Source: Lates calcarifer (taxonomy: Eukaryota > Chordata > Actinopteri > Centropomidae). Taken from it: a DNA stretch of 64,000 nt. Below are positions 61,278-64,000 of this stretch, piece by piece. Location of the stretch: positions 1,063,937-1,127,936 of the forward strand of contig NC_066856.1 of assembly GCF_001640805.2 (NCBI RefSeq), written 5' to 3'. Made by a program: the position numbers and the translations under genes. Below the pieces are notes generated by a model. It was not told the DNA's origin and did not search any database. It worked only from the letters and a program-made list of their open reading frames with translations. The stretch's first letter is position 1. Each line of letters opens with the position of its first letter.

Positions 61278-62654
61278 TTGTAATTAGTTGTTATGGATTT
61301 TCTTTCACTTCCTTTCATGCCCAAACTTTTGAACTCCTGCCTTCACCTACCAACAGTCACAGCTTGTCACAGTTTATCATCTACTTAGTTTAAATATTTG
61401 ACATGTTTCCTTTTCTCCACTTGCTCTTTATGTTCAGTCGTTTTTGCTGCAGTGGTGTTTAAATTTACCCTCTGTCAGAACATCATCAAACACCACTTTG
61501 TGTCTGTGTGCCTTTGGGTATTGTTAAATTTTAGTACCCCTCTACACACACACCACCCAACCCATCTGCCCACTCACCTCCTGATCTTTCCCATCTTACC
61601 CCACCTCCACCTTGACTCCCAAAGCCCACTTTAACACATGAGACAGACAAACTGACTCACTACTACAAATGAAACCACAGTTGTGTTTATCTACATTTTT
61701 TCATTTGCAATGTTGCACAAAGAAAAGAAAAGAAGACTCAAACTTACAGGGCAATGTCTCCTATTCTCTGTCTCTCTTCATAAATGTCTCTAGTTGCATT
61801 ATTTTGTGGGGTTTGCATGTGGGGTGTGTAATGACCTGTTGGTGTTAAGTACTGTTTTATTTGATCACTTTTAGCCACACTGCACAATGACAACACTGCT
61901 CCATTTCAAGCACACAGAGTAGAGATCCATTCCTGCTCAGTTTGACTAACATTTTGCCTGTTTTGTTCCATATTGTCATCTCACTTTGTGTCGTTCCTCA
62001 CTCACTTTCTGCCTCTGATGTAGCTGCAGTAGTTAAAGCTGAGTATGTGATATTGATCTACTATTGATTGAGTCAAATTTGTTCAAGCATTCACACACAC
62101 TCTTCTCCCTGGCTGAACTACCTCCGCAGTCATCACTGCTCATCATTGCTATTCATTCACCTGTGAACTGTAACTGCTGTGTGAAGAATGTCACCTCTGT
62201 GCTCGCCCTGTAACTGCAGGTTGCTGGTGCTGAAGGAGCCCTCGGCCAGAAGGGAGAGAAGGGCGAGCCAGCTGTGATTGAACCTGTAAGCCCTCAAAAG
62301 TCAATGCAGATACGCTGCATGTTATTTTAGTTCAAAAGAACTATGTTCACAGAATGAGCTCTCACATTCACAGTCAGCTAATGAATTTGTGTGTAGTGCT
62401 GCTGAACAGGACAGCGTTGGTGGTGTGAAACAGTGTGTTTGTTTTTTAAAGGGCATGCTGATTGAAGGACCACCAGGACCTCCTGGCCCAGCTGTGAGTA
62501 TATTGATTTAAGTCATAATTATGCACCACTGTAGTCAGAACCTAATGAGCTGGCATGCTGGTGGTGTGCTGACTTAGCTTTGTCTTTTTAGGGTCTTCCA
62601 GGTCCCTCAGGCCTACAAGGACCCCCAGGCTCTGCTGGAGATCCTGGTGACAGG
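39068..62654 (+). CDS. col11a1: col11a1, collagen type XI alpha-1 chain, 5' part (exons 1-11; continues beyond the window)
   Basis: COL11A1 is a secreted fibrillar procollagen chain that sets fibril diameter in cartilage, eye and inner ear matrix. Twelve exons (with 6A and 6B as alternatives) join in frame. With 6A they give 476 residues: signal peptide (1-38), laminin-G/TSPN-like domain with cysteines 64, 184, 238 and 245, an acidic tyrosine-rich variable region (262-419), and the start of the minor triple helix (GEKGEP, then GPPGPPGPA). The N-terminus [16 protein letters not shown] matches human COL11A1 [16 protein letters not shown] and separates it from COL5A1. The basic exon 6B is also typical of COL11A1. 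The next exon (the PGTMLMLPF segment in human) was not found before 64000. I cannot say whether this is the fish 'a' or 'b' duplicate. Confidence 0.96.
39183..43803 (+). other. col11a1: col11a1 intron 1
   Basis: 4621 nt, U2-type. The first few hundred bases continue the GC-richer promoter region. No further exon recognised. A long first intron downstream of a CpG-rich start is a common place for enhancers, but none is demonstrable here. Confidence 0.85.
43804..43968 (+). CDS. col11a1: col11a1 exon 2 (start of laminin-G/TSPN domain)
   Basis: 165 nt, donor CCTG/gtaaga, phase 1. It encodes [20 protein letters not shown], then [11 protein letters not shown] and [19 protein letters not shown], matching human [19 protein letters not shown]. 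The acceptor is a tandem cagcag, so a second in-frame acceptor 3 nt downstream (43807) could drop one residue. Confidence 0.95.
44439..44652 (+). CDS. col11a1: col11a1 exon 3 (laminin-G/TSPN domain)
   Basis: 214 nt, acceptor ctgtctgtgcag, donor GGAAA/gtacgt, phase 1 to phase 2. It encodes [40 protein letters not shown] and [20 protein letters not shown], close to identical with human COL11A1. Confidence 0.96.
44653..47213 (+). other. col11a1: col11a1 intron 3
   Basis: 2561 nt, U2-type. A 165-codon antisense open frame at 46388-46885 has no recognisable content. Intron 2 (43969-44438) is only 470 nt. Confidence 0.85.
47214..47376 (+). CDS. col11a1: col11a1 exon 4 (laminin-G/TSPN domain)
   Basis: 163 nt, acceptor tgatccag, donor TTTCAG/gtaaag, ending in phase 0. 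It encodes [20 protein letters not shown] and later [18 protein letters not shown], the conserved core strands of the domain. Confidence 0.96.
51601..51625. repeat. (GCTGT)5 tandem repeat
   Basis: Five perfect GCTGT units in col11a1 intron 4. Confidence 0.95.
52033..52054. repeat. (TG)n microsatellite
   Basis: About 11 TG units in col11a1 intron 4. Confidence 0.95.
52400..52442. repeat. (CA)n microsatellite
   Basis: About 21 CA units in col11a1 intron 4, preceded by a pyrimidine-rich tract. Confidence 0.95.
53263..53320. repeat. (CA)n/(CATA)n compound microsatellite
   Basis: About 16 CA units followed by interrupted CATACA units. Confidence 0.95.
54964..55089 (+). CDS. col11a1: col11a1 exon 5 (end of laminin-G/TSPN domain)
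   Basis: 126 nt, phase 0, acceptor ttctctttctgcag-like tract, encoding [20 protein letters not shown] then HYSPDC with the last two conserved cysteines. The donor GCAGAG/gtcagc is weaker than the others in the gene. It sits at the entry to the alternatively spliced region. Confidence 0.92.
55090..57079 (+). other. col11a1: col11a1 intron 5 (upstream of alternative exons)
   Basis: 1990 nt between the weak exon 5 donor and exon 6A. It has a T12 run at 56839-56850. No extra alternative exon is evident. Confidence 0.8.
57080..57172 (+). CDS. col11a1: col11a1 alternative exon 6A (acidic)
   Basis: 93 nt, acceptor caacctcttcag, donor CCACAG/gtaaat, phase 0. It encodes 31 residues ([20 protein letters not shown] and [11 protein letters not shown]) with nine acidic residues, five tyrosines and no lysine or arginine. 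Position and character match human exon 6A (IIA), the acidic alternative in the N-propeptide variable region. Confidence 0.88.
58113..58298 (+). CDS. col11a1: col11a1 alternative exon 6B (basic)
   Basis: 186 nt, acceptor gcaacctcttccag, donor TTTAGG/gtaaac, phase 0. It encodes 62 residues, 25 of them lysine or arginine and none acidic, including [20 protein letters not shown]. This corresponds to human exon 6B (IIB, about 51 residues), which replaces 6A in some transcripts and in cartilage is linked to matrix binding. If the donor were skipped the frame would stop at 58350. Confidence 0.88.
58520..58615 (+). CDS. col11a1: col11a1 exon 7 (variable region)
   Basis: 96 nt, phase 0, acceptor caacatgactcag, donor TATGAG/gtaatt. 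It encodes [20 protein letters not shown] and [12 protein letters not shown], parallel to the human exon 7 segment with FQEYNYGTMESYQ. In mammals this region is also subject to exon skipping. Confidence 0.88.
58616..60402 (+). other. col11a1: col11a1 intron 7
   Basis: 1787 nt. No exon found. An antisense open frame of 148 codons at 59304-59750 has no recognisable content. Confidence 0.8.
60403..60687 (+). CDS. col11a1: col11a1 exon 8 (acidic tyrosine-rich, end of variable region)
   Basis: 285 nt, phase 0, encoding 95 residues. It contains [18 protein letters not shown] and [14 protein letters not shown], then the conserved [15 protein letters not shown] (human FGPGVPAETDITETS). The donor is GAGCACC/gtaagt. 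The acceptor (aacacctgaaag) lies well after its pyrimidine tract and looks weak. The clustered acidic tyrosines resemble tyrosine-sulfation sites. Confidence 0.92.
60688..62219 (+). other. col11a1: col11a1 intron 8
   Basis: 1532 nt with a (CA)n tract and cytosine-rich stretches at about 61020-61130 and 61540-61620. No exon recognised. Confidence 0.8.
61242..61274. repeat. (CA)n microsatellite
   Basis: About 16 CA units in col11a1 intron 8. Confidence 0.95.
62220..62285 (+). CDS. col11a1: col11a1 exon 9 (first Gly-X-Y repeats)
   Basis: 66 nt, acceptor cctgtaactgcag, donor GAACCT/gtaagc. It encodes [20 protein letters not shown] and EP, matching human YGEKGQKGEPAVVEP. Confidence 0.94.
62452..62493 (+). 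CDS. col11a1: col11a1 exon 10
   Basis: 42 nt, acceptor gttttttaaag, donor CCAGCT/gtgagt, phase 0. It encodes [14 protein letters not shown] (human GMLVEGPPGPAGPA), an interruption followed by Gly-X-Y triplets. Confidence 0.95.
62592..62654 (+). CDS. col11a1: col11a1 exon 11
   Basis: 63 nt, acceptor tgtctttttag, donor GACAGG/gtgagt, phase 0. It encodes [20 protein letters not shown] and R; human reads [21 protein letters not shown]. This is the last exon visible; the intron runs to the window end. Confidence 0.95.
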
Positions 62655-63549
62655 GTGAGTTGTTATTTAAGTCCCCCAAGCAGCCACACCTGTCTTTTAT
62701 GTGTGAATAGTGTAAATATAGCAAGGCAGTGTATTCACACTTGTTACACGTTTCAGATGATGGTGCAGAGATGTCCCTAAATCAAGCAGTAGGCAAAACA
62801 AGGATGTACAAGTAATGTCAACTGAGTCTGAGTCATGATGGCACTCATTTGCTATTACTAAGTGTAATACTAGTACTTGTGTATATACACAATATGGCCT
62901 CAAGTGAACTTTACCTTGATTTACCTCTGAAATGCTGCATGTGTGGTAGAATAGATAAGAATTAACCTACAACCTGAAGGGAGTGTACCAACCCAGTGTA
63001 GCCTTTAAAAACCAAAGCACAGCTTAAGATCATTGTCTCAGCTGCACCATTCAAATACCTTCTATGGCAAATTATACTTCTAAGTTAAATGTCAGAGTAA
63101 CTCAGCTGCGTGTTGTTTAGATAAATTAGGATGACATTCCAGTGCTATATTAATATTATCTGTCTATTCTATCCTAGCTTACTGTCAAGTGTTAGTATGC
63201 AATACTGTAGTTAAAGGCAACAATGAATGATTTATGACTTTATTTGGTGGTCTGTAAGATAGTTTGCAAAAAAACAAAAAAAGAAAAATGTGGTTATGTG
63301 AGCACTGCATGTGCTACATGAAATCATATGTTCAACCATCATTACAAAAGTAAATTTAGCTTCATGCTGAACTGACCATGGCTTGTAACAAAATGTGGGA
63401 AGTAGATGTCAGTTCATACAGGAGGACCTGAACAGGTTGACATGTGACAGGTCAGTTATTATGGTCAAACTCTTTTGATATTTGACCTGTTTTTCCCCAC
63501 ATAAGAAGTATCCATATTTAACACCTTGCTCTTTGCACTGTCTGTTCCA

Positions 63550-63566
63550 ACACACACACACACACA
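63550..63566. repeat. (CA)n microsatellite
   Basis: Eight CA units. Confidence 0.9.
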
Positions 63567-63691
63567 AACCAGGGCACCAGAATTCATGGAGAAGGATGTT
63601 GGTTTTGGACTGTAGACAGCAGTGTGGTTTGCAGATGAACAGGCCAAGCCTATGTGTACTTGAGGAGGAGGAGCACATGTTAATGAAACTA

Positions 63692-63694
63692 ACA

Positions 63695-63734
<40 letters not shown>
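63692..63734. repeat. (CA)n microsatellite
   Basis: About 21 CA units with one interruption (CAAACA) near the start. Confidence 0.95.
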
Positions 63735-63736
<2 letters not shown>

Positions 63737-64000
63737 CCTCCAGGATTTACTGCTTCAGCTGTGTGGTGTGTGTGTGTATATTAAGTGTCTGGCTGTGTTT
63801 GTGTTTCCTCCCATATTACTGCCACTGTTAACAGCAAATATGTAATACCACAAATTAAGATTCAAAAGCAAAAGAATCAGGATCAGGATCATTTTTCATA
63901 ACATTTAGATGCATATGTTTGTACATTTTGTCTGCACTAATTTACATTATAAATTCTTAAAATTGAACCCAGATGTAAATGTTATTATCTTAAAGCCACA

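Larger units (their letters stand above)
62655..64000 (+). other. col11a1: col11a1 intron 11 (runs off the window)
   Basis: No Gly-X-Y coding stretch is present up to the window end, so exon 12 lies outside. It contains two CA tracts. Confidence 0.8.

Noticed and set aside
63730..63790. Possible col11a1 exon 12 (GGCCTCCAGG after a CA tract)
   Set aside because: No Gly-X-Y frame follows, and the acceptor-like cacag is just the end of the microsatellite.

Overview
The window looks like teleost fish nuclear DNA. It is AT-rich, has long introns with U2-type splice sites, many CA/TG microsatellites, and several dispersed repeats of families I recognise from fish genomes. I cannot name the species. 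Nearly all real content lies in two divergently transcribed, multi-exon genes that I reconstructed exon by exon from splice sites, reading frame and family knowledge.

Left half, minus strand: a complete rnpc3 gene (U11/U12-65K, a protein of the minor spliceosome). Its 14 coding exons run from 19837 down to the stop codon at 5570, plus a probable non-coding first exon near 20379-20420. The exons join in frame to 513 codons, against about 517 in human. Two features stand out. The last intron (5639-7299) has a perfect U12-type 5' splice site and a U12-type branch point, so the gene for a minor-spliceosome protein itself needs the minor spliceosome to finish its second RRM. About 200 bases past the stop are two tandem U12-type 5' splice-site motifs (5345-5369). 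This is the U11-binding splicing enhancer (USSE) known to drive feedback control of this gene and of SNRNP48. Together they form a product-sensing regulatory module.

Right half, plus strand: the 5' part of col11a1 (collagen XI alpha-1), from the start codon at 39068 to the first collagen exons near 62654. The gene continues past the window edge. It holds the signal peptide, the four-cysteine laminin-G/TSPN-like N-propeptide domain (exons 1-5), the variable region with an acidic exon 6A and a very basic exon 6B, exons 7 and 8, and the start of the minor triple helix (exons 9-11). The rnpc3/col11a1 head-to-head order matches human chromosome 1p21.

Elsewhere: 20.4-38.6 kb is intergenic and carries fish dispersed repeats, a palindromic MITE-like element and a few GC-richer blocks with no convincing gene. 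The first 5 kb holds one orphan exon-like segment on the minus strand (3250-3373) that I cannot assign. No rRNA, tRNA, CRISPR or intact autonomous mobile element was found.
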